Assembly: GCF_900114535.1 (NCBI RefSeq)
Contig: NZ_FOTK01000002.1
Location: forward strand, 124,001 to 188,000
DNA: 64,000 bases
Source: Methylobacterium pseudosasicola
Lineage (GTDB): Bacteria > Pseudomonadota > Alphaproteobacteria > Rhizobiales > Beijerinckiaceae
Direction: 5' to 3'
The notes beneath the pieces are model-generated. The model ran no database searches and had not been told where the DNA came from. It worked only from the letters and a program-made list of their open reading frames with translations. Below, one piece after another: positions 56,030 through 64,000 of this stretch (position 1 is its first letter; each line of letters starts with the position of its first letter). Made by a program: the position numbers and the translations under genes.

Positions 56030-56119
56030 GTCATTGCGAGCGCAGCGAAGCAACCCAGGGCATCGCACGATTTCAAGACGTGGCGCATCACTGGGTTGCT
56101 TCGCTGCGCTCGCAATGAC
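56030..56119. repeat. Intergenic palindrome, family D
   Basis: Perfect 29-bp inverted arms begin GTCATTGCGAGCGCAGCGAA and end TTCGCTGCGCTCGCAATGAC, around a 32-nt spacer. It lies between divergent genes psd and the dehydrogenase. The type, built around CATTGCGAGCG...AAGCAA, is widespread in genomes of this order. Confidence 0.8.
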
Positions 56120-56190
56120 GGCGTGAGGCGAGCGGATCTATTGGAACATAGGCTGATGGCCCGGTCCGCGGCCGCAGGAGGAGCCGTCCG

Positions 56191-57093
56191 GTGCAGAAAC
56201 TCGCCATCCTCGGCCTCGGCGCGATGGGGCTTCCCATCGCCCGCAACCTCGGGGCCAAGCGCACCTGCGATTCCGAGACCCTCGTGGCGGTGGATGCCGA
56301 CCCAGCGCGCTGCGCCGGGCTCGAGGGGCCGGGCCTCGTGGCGACGGCGGATCCCGCGGCGCTCGACGGGGCCGAGGTGCTGTTCCTGTGCCTGCCGAAC
56401 GGCGACGTGGTCGAGGCGGCCCTGTTCGGCGGGGATGGCCTGGCCGAGCGGCTGGCGCCGGGGGCGATCGTTGTGGATCTCAGCACCATCGCGCATGCCC
56501 AGGCGCTCGCTATCGGGCGCGCCGTGGCGGCGACCGGGCGGCGTTTCGTCGATGCCCCGGTCTCCGGGGCGCCGGCCGGCGCCGAGGCCGGGACGCTCAC
56601 GGTGATGTGCGGCGGCGACGCGGAGAGTATCGCCGCGGTTCGGCCGCTGCTGGAGCGGATCGGCACCAGCGTCCTGCATATGGGGCCGGCGGGCTCCGGC
56701 CAGCTCACCAAGACGATCAACAACGTGCTCTACGACATCAACATCGCGGCGCTCGCCGAGGTGCTGCCGATGGCGGTGGCGATGGGGCTCGACCCGGACC
56801 AAGTCGCGCAGGTCGTGACCACGGGGACGAGCCGGAGCTACGCGTCGCAGTATTTCGTGCCGCGCATCCTCCAGGGCCGCTTCGACGAGGGCTATCCGAT
56901 GGGCGCGGCCTACAAGGATCTCGTCGCCGCGGCGGCGATCTCGGCCGAGCACGGCTTCCCGATGCCGGTCACGGCGGCGGCCACCGCGACCTACCAGACC
57001 GCCCTGCGCCAGGGCCACGGCGACCGGGACAAGGGCGCGATGGTGCTGCCGTTCGAGGGCCTGCTCGGGGTGAAGGTCCGCTCCGGCAGGTGA
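56191..57093 (+). CDS. 3-Hydroxyisobutyrate dehydrogenase family oxidoreductase
   Basis: The 300-residue NAD(P)-dependent enzyme begins on a Rossmann loop LGLGAMGLPIARNL, then has FVDAPVSGAPAGAEAGTLT (121-138), and the catalytic lysine in GQLTKTINNVL (Lys174). It matches the beta-hydroxyacid dehydrogenase family (3-hydroxyisobutyrate, tartronate semialdehyde, 6-phosphogluconate relatives). GTG 56191 is preceded by AGGAGGAG, a strong RBS. Substrate unknown. It is convergent with the ABC importer genes. Confidence 0.9.
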   Translation: MQKLAILGLGAMGLPIARNLGAKRTCDSETLVAVDADPARCAGLEGPGLVATADPAALDGAEVLFLCLPNGDVVEAALFGGDGLAERLAPGAIVVDLSTIAHAQALAIGRAVAATGRRFVDAPVSGAPAGAEAGTLTVMCGGDAESIAAVRPLLERIGTSVLHMGPAGSGQLTKTINNVLYDINIAALAEVLPMAVAMGLDPDQVAQVVTTGTSRSYASQYFVPRILQGRFDEGYPMGAAYKDLVAAAAISAEHGFPMPVTAAATATYQTALRQGHGDRDKGAMVLPFEGLLGVKVRSGR

Positions 57094-57121
57094 GCGAAGC
57101 GGCCGCGCTCCGAAGGACCCG

Positions 57122-57916
57122 TCAATCCACCGCCGGGGCGTGCAGCTCCGCGTCGGTGAAGCGGGCCTGCTCCTCCATCACGAGTTGGCCCAGCTCGCGC
57201 TTGATCGCGTTGAAATCGGCGCTGGCCGGGTCGCGCGGCCGGGGGATCGGCACGGTGACGTCGCGCTTGATGCGCCCGGGCCGGTAGGTCATCACCAGGA
57301 TCCGGTCGGCGAGGTAGATCGCCTCCTCGATCGAGTGGGTCACGAACACGATCGTCTTGCGATAATCGGCCCAGATCCGGAGCAGCTCGTCCTGCAAGGT
57401 GCGGCGCGTCAAGGCGTCGAGCGCCCCGAACGGCTCGTCCATCAGCATCACCGGCGGGTCGAGGGCGAGGATGCGGGCGATGGCTACGCGCTGGCGCATC
57501 CCGCCCGACAGGTCCTTCGGGTACCGCTTGCGGAAATCCGACAGGCCGAGCGTCGCGGTGATGCGGTCGACCGTCTCGTTGGCTTTCGCGCGCGGCACGC
57601 CCTTGATGTCGAGGCCGAAGCGGACGTTGTCCTCGACGCTCATCCACGGGAACAGGGCGTATTCCTGGAACACCATCCCCCGGTCCGGCCCGGGATCGAC
57701 CACCGGCTTGCCGCCCACCGTGATCGTGCCCGAGGTCAGCGGGCTGAAGCCCGCCATCGCGTTGAGCAGGGTGGACTTGCCGCAGCCCGAGGGGCCGAGC
57801 AGGCACAGGAACTGGCCCTCCGGCACCGTCGCCGAGATGTCCTGAAGGGCGGCGACGCCCGAGGCGCCGCTGCCGAACACCTTGACGGCGTTCGCGACCA
57901 CGATCTCTGCCGACAT
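57122..57916 (-). CDS. ABC transporter ATP-binding protein (nitrate/sulfonate/taurine type)
   Basis: The 264-residue ATPase has Walker A GPSGCGKST, Q-loop, the signature LSGGMRQR, Walker B VMLMDEPFGALD and the switch His in FVTHSIEEA. The latter sequence and the overall length are typical of SsuB/TauB/NrtD-like importers. It is the last gene of a three-gene operon (substrate-binding protein, permease, ATPase), 8 bp after the permease stop. It energises uptake of an organic sulfonate, nitrile/nitrate or similar small solute; specificity cannot be told. Confidence 0.93.
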   Translation of the reverse strand: MSAEIVVANAVKVFGSGASGVAALQDISATVPEGQFLCLLGPSGCGKSTLLNAMAGFSPLTSGTITVGGKPVVDPGPDRGMVFQEYALFPWMSVEDNVRFGLDIKGVPRAKANETVDRITATLGLSDFRKRYPKDLSGGMRQRVAIARILALDPPVMLMDEPFGALDALTRRTLQDELLRIWADYRKTIVFVTHSIEEAIYLADRILVMTYRPGRIKRDVTVPIPRPRDPASADFNAIKRELGQLVMEEQARFTDAELHAPAVD

Positions 57917-57924
57917 CGTCCGGG

Positions 57925-58734
57925 TTACCGCTCCAGGCCGCGATGCCAGCGCAGCAGGTGATCGTTGAGGCGGCTCATCGCCCCGTCGATGATCAGGCCG
58001 AGGATTCCGATCGTCAGCATGCCGCCGATGATCTTGTCCGACCACATGTATTCCCGGGCTTCGAGGATCCGGTAGCCGAGCCCGTCCGAGACCGCGATCA
58101 TCTCGGCGACGATCACCACGATGAAGGCGGTGCCGATGCCGATGCGCATGCCGGCGAGCACGAACGGGCTCGCGGCCGGCAGGATCACCCGGCGGAACAT
58201 CGTCCAGGAGCCGGCGCCGAGGTTGCGGGCGGCGCGGATGTAGATCGAATCGACCTGCCGCACCCCCGCGATGGTGTTGACCAGGACCGGGAAGAAGGTG
58301 CCGAGCGCGATCAGGAACAGGGCCGGCGGGTTGCCGAGCCCGAACCACACAATGGCGAGCGGGATGTAGGCGATCGGCGGGATCGGCCGCAGCACCTGCA
58401 GCAGCGGGTTGAACAGGCCGTAGAGCACGTCGTTGGTGCCGAGCACGAGGCCGATCGGCACGGCGAGCCCGGCGCCGATGAGGAAGCCGGAGACCACCCG
58501 GGACAGGCTCGAGACCGCGTCGTGCGGCATCTCGCCGGAGAACAGCCAGGACAGGTAGCTCTCCTGACCCGGATCGTACGGCAGGGCCGGGAGCAGCCCG
58601 GACCACCACTTCACCGCCACCGCGCTCGGGGGCGGCAGCACCACCGCCGAGACGAGGCCGGTGCGGCTCGCCAGCTCCCACAGGATCAGCAGCGCGACCG
58701 GGATCAGGACGCCGCGAAGGTCGCGCAGGGCCAT
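57925..58734 (-). CDS. ABC transporter permease (TauC/SsuC-like)
   Basis: A 269-residue BPD_transp_1 permease with six TM segments and the ATPase-contacting EAA loop around AARNLGAGSWTMFRRVILPAASPFVLAG. Residues 80-100 (SLSRVVSGFLIGAGLAVPIGLVLG) are characteristic of the TauC/SsuC/NrtB family. It lies 4 bp after the binding-protein stop, in the same transcription unit, and forms the channel of the importer. Confidence 0.93.
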   Translation of the reverse strand: MALRDLRGVLIPVALLILWELASRTGLVSAVVLPPPSAVAVKWWSGLLPALPYDPGQESYLSWLFSGEMPHDAVSSLSRVVSGFLIGAGLAVPIGLVLGTNDVLYGLFNPLLQVLRPIPPIAYIPLAIVWFGLGNPPALFLIALGTFFPVLVNTIAGVRQVDSIYIRAARNLGAGSWTMFRRVILPAASPFVLAGMRIGIGTAFIVVIVAEMIAVSDGLGYRILEAREYMWSDKIIGGMLTIGILGLIIDGAMSRLNDHLLRWHRGLER

Positions 58735-58738
58735 CGGA

Positions 58739-59713
58739 TTACTCGACCTTCAGGTCGGCCTTGGCCTTGTCGAGCAGGTCGAGCTTGACCCACTCGGCAT
58801 CGCTCTTGGGCGGGTTCTGCATCTTACCCAGCCCGTACTTGACCATGTAGTCGGTGGTGACCTGCATGTGTCCCGCCGGCATGGCGTAGGTGTAGCTCGC
58901 GTTGGCCATGCCATCGCGGAAATCCTGGCTCGTGAGCTGGCCCTTGAACACCTGCTCGCGGACGTATTTCTCGGCGAGCGCCGGGTCGTCGATGAAGGCC
59001 TTGGTGGCGGCCACGAACAGGCGCAGCACCTTGGCGGCGACTTCCGGCCGCTCATTGTACATCTTCTCGGTCATCACCAGGGGCCGGACCGGCTTGCCGA
59101 TCGGGGTGTCGTAGGGCTTGACCAGCTCGACGCCCCAGCCGGCGCTGATCGCCTGGGTCGATTGCGGCTCCGACTGGCAGATCACGTCGACGTACTTTTG
59201 GCCCAGCGCCTGGTTCAGGTCGGCGTAGTTGTTGAAGTAGGTCAGCTGCACGTCCTTGCCGGGACGCTCGGACCAGGTGAGACCGTGCTTGTCGAGCTCG
59301 GCCAGCAGCATCAGGTCCTGCGTGCCGCCGCGGACGGTGGCGACCTTGAGGCCCTTCAGGTCGGCCGCGCTCTTGGCCGGCAGGTCCGGCCGCTTGAGGA
59401 TGCGCACGCCGCCATCGGCGAAGCCCGCAACCACCAGCAGCTTCACGCCGTTGCCGCGCGCGGCCACGGCGCCGTCGCCCCCCGAGGCCGCGATGTCGAT
59501 CTGGTCCACGGCCATGGCCGGGTAGATGTCGGCGCCCTTGGCGAACTGGCGCTCGTCGATCTTCAGGCCGAATTTCGGGGCGATCTCCTTCATGTAGGAG
59601 ATGGCGCCGTAATGCGCGAATTTCAGGTTTCCGAGCCGGACGACGTCCTCGGCCCGGACGGTACCGCCGAGGGCGACCAGCATGGCGCTGGCCGCGATCA
59701 GGCCCTTCAACAT
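58739..59713 (-). CDS. ABC transporter substrate-binding protein (SsuA/TauA-like)
   Basis: The 324-residue periplasmic protein has a signal peptide (LKGLIAASAMLVALGGTVRA) followed by VVRLGNLKFAHYGAISYM, a two-lobed NMT1/THI5-like binding fold. DQIDIAASGGDG and LKGLKVATVRGGTQDL segments place it in the sulfonate/nitrate/taurine or hydroxymethylpyrimidine-binding families. First gene of the operon. The ligand is not predictable; a role in organosulfur or one-carbon-related uptake is speculation. Confidence 0.9.
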   Translation of the reverse strand: MLKGLIAASAMLVALGGTVRAEDVVRLGNLKFAHYGAISYMKEIAPKFGLKIDERQFAKGADIYPAMAVDQIDIAASGGDGAVAARGNGVKLLVVAGFADGGVRILKRPDLPAKSAADLKGLKVATVRGGTQDLMLLAELDKHGLTWSERPGKDVQLTYFNNYADLNQALGQKYVDVICQSEPQSTQAISAGWGVELVKPYDTPIGKPVRPLVMTEKMYNERPEVAAKVLRLFVAATKAFIDDPALAEKYVREQVFKGQLTSQDFRDGMANASYTYAMPAGHMQVTTDYMVKYGLGKMQNPPKSDAEWVKLDLLDKAKADLKVE

Positions 59714-59826
59714 CGATGTCTCCCCCGACCGGACGGCCTAAGCCGCTTCGCAGCGCGGCCTTCGTGATGGGCCGTTCAGCGCAGTATAACGAATACAGCC
59801 GGAGAAGTAATCCGCCGCCCTGTGCA

Positions 59827-61749
<1,923 letters not shown>

Positions 61750-61835
61750 GCGGGATTCTGTGCGGGAGGAACAATCTTCCCCCCGCATATAGGTCCGTCG
61801 GATCAACGGGGCACCCGCGGCGGCCGCAGGGCCGG

Positions 61836-62039
61836 TCATCCTCTCCAGAACGGCTTCCGGGTCTCGTGGCGCAGACGCCAGGGTTCGATGCCGGCATCTC
61901 GCAGCTGGTGAGGATCCAAGGCGGCCAGTGCCCTCCGGGTTCGGATGCGCTGCAGCCAGAGACCCAACAGGGAGGGCCGGGCAGGCCGGGTCTCGGGCCG
62001 GGCGGACGCGGCGGCGGAGGGGAAGGTGATGATCGACAT
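61836..62039 (-). CDS. DUF1127 small protein
   Basis: The 67-residue protein has a basic, Arg-rich middle (RIRTRRALAALDPHQLRDAGI), the conserved DUF1127 stretch ending in a -R-D-x-G-[IL]-x-P/R motif, and a tail EPWRLRHETRKPFWRG. In other alphaproteobacteria such proteins bind RNA or affect phosphate and carbon metabolism, but the role is not general. It is divergent from a MocR-type regulator with 99 bp between starts, an arrangement I recall from other alphaproteobacteria. Confidence 0.85.
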   Translation of the reverse strand: MSIITFPSAAASARPETRPARPSLLGLWLQRIRTRRALAALDPHQLRDAGIEPWRLRHETRKPFWRG

Positions 62040-62090
62040 GGCGAAGGATCCGGTGACGGGAGCAGTCCGGCCGGGATTGCGGTGCCAGAA

Positions 62091-62116
62091 TTGAACCGAT
62101 AAAGATATCGGATCAA
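62091..62116. promoter_or_regulatory. Candidate operator between the DUF1127 and MocR genes
   Basis: TTGA-A-CCGATA, AAGA, TATCGG-A-TCAA is an inverted repeat with 11-bp arms and one central A-A mismatch, set in the divergent promoter region 23 bp before the MocR gene start. It is a good candidate binding site for the MocR regulator itself, acting on both genes. Confidence 0.6.
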
Positions 62117-62138
62117 TCGAAACATTGCACTCGGAGCA

Positions 62139-63476
62139 ATGATGCGGGCCACGGATTATCGGGACGTCGCCGACGCGGTCGCCGCCGAGATCGCCGCGGG
62201 CACGCTGCGCCCCGGCGACCGGCTGCCGCCGCAGCGGGATTTCGCCTATGCTCGGGGCATCGCGGTCTCGACGGCGAGCCGGGTCTACGCGGAGCTGGGG
62301 CGGCGCGGGCTCGTGACCGGCGAGGTCGGCCGCGGCACCTTCGTCCGCTCCGATCCGGGCCGGGCGGTGAATCTCCAGCCGGAGCCGCCCCCGGCGGCCC
62401 TCGATCTGCAGCGGACCCATTCCCGCCTGCCGGAGCAGGAAGCCGTGCTGGCTGAGACCCTGGCGGCCCTGGCGCGCAGCGGCGCCGAGGTCGGCTTCAG
62501 TCAATACGGCCCGGACGGTACACCCCGGGCGCGGGCGGTCGCTGCCCGGTTCCTCACCCGGGACGGCTACGCGCCCAAGCCCGCCGACATCCTGTTCACC
62601 GGCAACGGCCGGCAGGCGCTCGCCGCGGCCCTCGCGGCCCTGGCGGCGCCGGGGGAGCGGATCGGCTGCGAGCCGCTGACCTATCCTGCGGTCCGGGGCA
62701 TCGCGTCCCGGCTCGGCATCACCCTGGTGCCGCTGGCCATGGACGCCGAGGGCGTGTGCCCCGATGCGATCCTCCAGGCCCACCGGGCGACGCCGCTGAG
62801 CGGCGTCTACCTTCAGCCGACCCTGCAGAACCCGCTCGGCGCGACCATGGGGCCGGCGCGCCGCGCCGAGATCGCTCGCGTGCTCGAGCGGACGGGGCTC
62901 ACGGCGATCGAGGACGCCGTCTACGGCTTCCTGGCGGACGCGCAGCCGCTGGCGAGCCTGGCGCCGGACCGGACGATCCTGATCGACAGCCTGTCGAAGC
63001 GGGTGATGCCGGCCCTCACGATCGGGATGATCGCCGGCCCGCCGCATCTGACCGACCGGCTCGCGGCCTCCGTGCGCCAGGGCGCCTGGACCGCGCTGGG
63101 CCTGTCGCTCGCGGCCGGCCTCCACTGGATGTCCGGCGGCTCGGCGGCGACGCTCGCAGACGCCAAGCGCCAGGACGCGGCGTCGCGCCAAGCCCTCGCC
63201 CGGGAGATCCTGGCGGGACTCACCGTGGTCGGCGATCCCCGCGCCTACCACCTCTGGCTCGAACTGCCCGAGACCTGGCGGGCGGAAGCGTTCGCCGCCG
63301 CGTCCTTACGCCGAGGCATCGCCCTGCTCCCGGCCCCGGCCTTCGCGGTCAATCCCGGCTACGCCCCGAACGCGGTCCGCCTCGCTCTGGCGACACCGTC
63401 GCCGGAGGATCTCGCCGAAGCGCTCCGAAGCCTGCGCCGGCTGGCGGTCTCGGAGGACGATCAGGTCGTGGAGTGA
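62139..63476 (+). CDS. MocR/GntR-family regulator with aminotransferase domain
   Basis: A 445-residue protein joining an N-terminal GntR winged helix (about 1-70; LRPGDRLPPQRDFAYARGIAVSTASRVYAELGRRGLV) to a PLP-dependent fold-type I domain (about 90-440) with the Schiff-base lysine in DSLSKRVMP (Lys287), LQPTLQNPLG and EDAVYGFL. MocR proteins sense PLP, an amino acid or a related compound; PdxR and GabR are characterised examples. ATG 62139 directly follows the inverted repeat. DUF1127 gene is divergent and probably controlled by it. Confidence 0.93.
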   Translation: MMRATDYRDVADAVAAEIAAGTLRPGDRLPPQRDFAYARGIAVSTASRVYAELGRRGLVTGEVGRGTFVRSDPGRAVNLQPEPPPAALDLQRTHSRLPEQEAVLAETLAALARSGAEVGFSQYGPDGTPRARAVAARFLTRDGYAPKPADILFTGNGRQALAAALAALAAPGERIGCEPLTYPAVRGIASRLGITLVPLAMDAEGVCPDAILQAHRATPLSGVYLQPTLQNPLGATMGPARRAEIARVLERTGLTAIEDAVYGFLADAQPLASLAPDRTILIDSLSKRVMPALTIGMIAGPPHLTDRLAASVRQGAWTALGLSLAAGLHWMSGGSAATLADAKRQDAASRQALAREILAGLTVVGDPRAYHLWLELPETWRAEAFAAASLRRGIALLPAPAFAVNPGYAPNAVRLALATPSPEDLAEALRSLRRLAVSEDDQVVE

Positions 63477-63863
63477 TGGCGTGCCGCCGTTTTCTTTGAG
63501 ACGGCGACTCGCGCAAGGCCGCAAGAGTTTAGCGATAAAATCTACGTGCTTCGGCAAGAAGAGAGCGCGAGTTCTTCCCTGGATCACGCGATTTGCCTAA
63601 GCTTAGATGCGTGGCACCCTTGTTCGCCATGGCAGAGTCGCGCCGCGATGTCGTCGGTCTGCACCTTGGGATGGAACGGATTGCCGGTGGCGCAGCCCTT
63701 GCGCACAGCATTCCCAAGCGGAATACATCGGCGGCGGATGCCCGGCGGCGGGCTGGTGTATCTTCTTTGCGGCGCCGCCTCGGTTCTGGGTTCGACCTAA
63801 TTGCGGGGGGCCGGTCTTCAGCGCGCGGCCGGACACGGTTAGAGGAAAGCCTCGGCCGCATGA
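63477..63863. other. Gene-poor stretch, no supported gene
   Basis: About 390 bp with lower GC than most of the window. Several short frames of 77-110 codons exist on both strands, but they overlap each other, lack good RBS and show no family I recognise. The sequence CTAAGCTTAG near 63598 is a short palindrome. It could be the eroded edge of a mobile element, as the next frame carries a resolvase-like HTH. Confidence 0.5.
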
Positions 63864-64000
63864 GCCTACGCGGCCACCGAGGTTGCTGAAAAAATCATGG
63901 TTTCGAAAGGTCGAGACCTTTTGCGGGACCAGCGCGACACCTCCGTTTCCGACCTCTACAAAGCACTCGGGATCGAGCGTGTTACCCTCTACCGCTATGT
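63864..64000 (+). CDS. Resolvase/recombinase-type HTH fragment (partial at window end)
   Basis: The frame opens after a stop at 63861-63863 and runs out of the window; the first ATG is at 63897. It reads KGRDLLRDQRDTSVSDLYKALGIERVTLYRYV, split here at the window edge, which matches the C-terminal helix-turn-helix of serine resolvases and invertases ([SV]-x-D-[LI]-x-x-x-L-G-[IV]-x-R-x-T-L-Y-R). No catalytic serine-recombinase domain lies upstream in this frame, so it is either a 5'-truncated remnant or a short HTH protein. The start of the frame overlaps a GGTCGAGACC palindrome. Confidence 0.45.

Noticed and set aside
63529..63861. Short frames on both strands after the MocR gene
   Set aside because: They overlap one another, have no RBS or recognisable similarity, and none shows a consistent coding pattern.

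Overview
The window is GC-rich (about 70 % by eye) chromosomal DNA of an alphaproteobacterium. An EcfG-type sigma factor with a NepR-like region, the psd-pssA pair, tandem DUF465 genes and DUF1127/DUF1236 genes all fit the Hyphomicrobiales. Together with several families of long GC-rich intergenic palindromes they suggest Methylobacteriaceae (Methylobacterium or a relative). This placement is inference; there is no rRNA or other marker gene. I saw no tRNA, CRISPR array, prophage or intact insertion sequence.

Layout. 1-7.4 kb: the cut-off end of a PRISE-type reductase, a beta-alanine:pyruvate-type transaminase divergent from an XRE-cupin regulator, a lipase-like hydrolase, a YjfB-like small protein, an amidohydrolase/MFS transporter pair, and a secreted Gly/Tyr-rich protein. 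7.5-16.4 kb: a phosphodiester glycosidase, a VapX-VapD-type toxin-antitoxin pair in a lower-GC patch, an Old Yellow Enzyme homologue, a secreted phospholipase A2-like protein, a PHB-depolymerase-type esterase with a ribbon-helix-helix gene, prpE, and a proline iminopeptidase homologue. 16.9-20.4 kb: two DUF465 genes, purE-purK, and a TPR lipoprotein. 20.5-31.0 kb: acyl-CoA metabolism, with a minus-strand operon (FadB-type fusion, thiolase, two acyl-CoA dehydrogenases), then nitronate monooxygenase, enoyl-CoA hydratase, an IclR regulator and a CaiB/BaiF CoA-transferase. 31-39.1 kb: an Rmd-like reductase, an NDUFA9-like protein, an MBL-fold hydrolase, a YafK-type L,D-transpeptidase lipoprotein, and a large ABC exporter-like protein whose nucleotide-binding motifs are eroded.

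39.5-50.9 kb is a compact respiratory operon: alternative complex III (actA, actB, a fused actC-actD, actE, actF), one extra single-TM protein, then a caa3-type oxidase (coxB with cytochrome c, coxA of the YSHPAVY class, coxC, subunit IV). Most junctions are 4-nt start/stop overlaps. The genes describe a quinol to cytochrome c to oxygen electron path. 50.9-55.7 kb carries a class II amidotransferase, a NepR-EcfG fusion protein, a DUF1236 protein, a small protein that may be a second NepR relative, mscL, pssA and psd. 56.2-64 kb carries a 3-hydroxyisobutyrate-dehydrogenase-family enzyme, a TauABC-like ABC importer, an Atm1-family ABC exporter, a DUF1127 gene divergent from a MocR regulator with a near-perfect palindrome between them, and a gene-poor end with a resolvase-type HTH fragment.

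Most worth a second look: the fusion of anti-sigma and sigma domains in one polypeptide with a possible extra NepR-like gene nearby; the eroded ABC protein with three copies of an S-x-x-x-N-[IL]-L-[FY]-G motif; the ActC-ActD fusion and unassigned small subunit in the respiratory operon; and the intergenic palindromes, some of which are nested inside one another.
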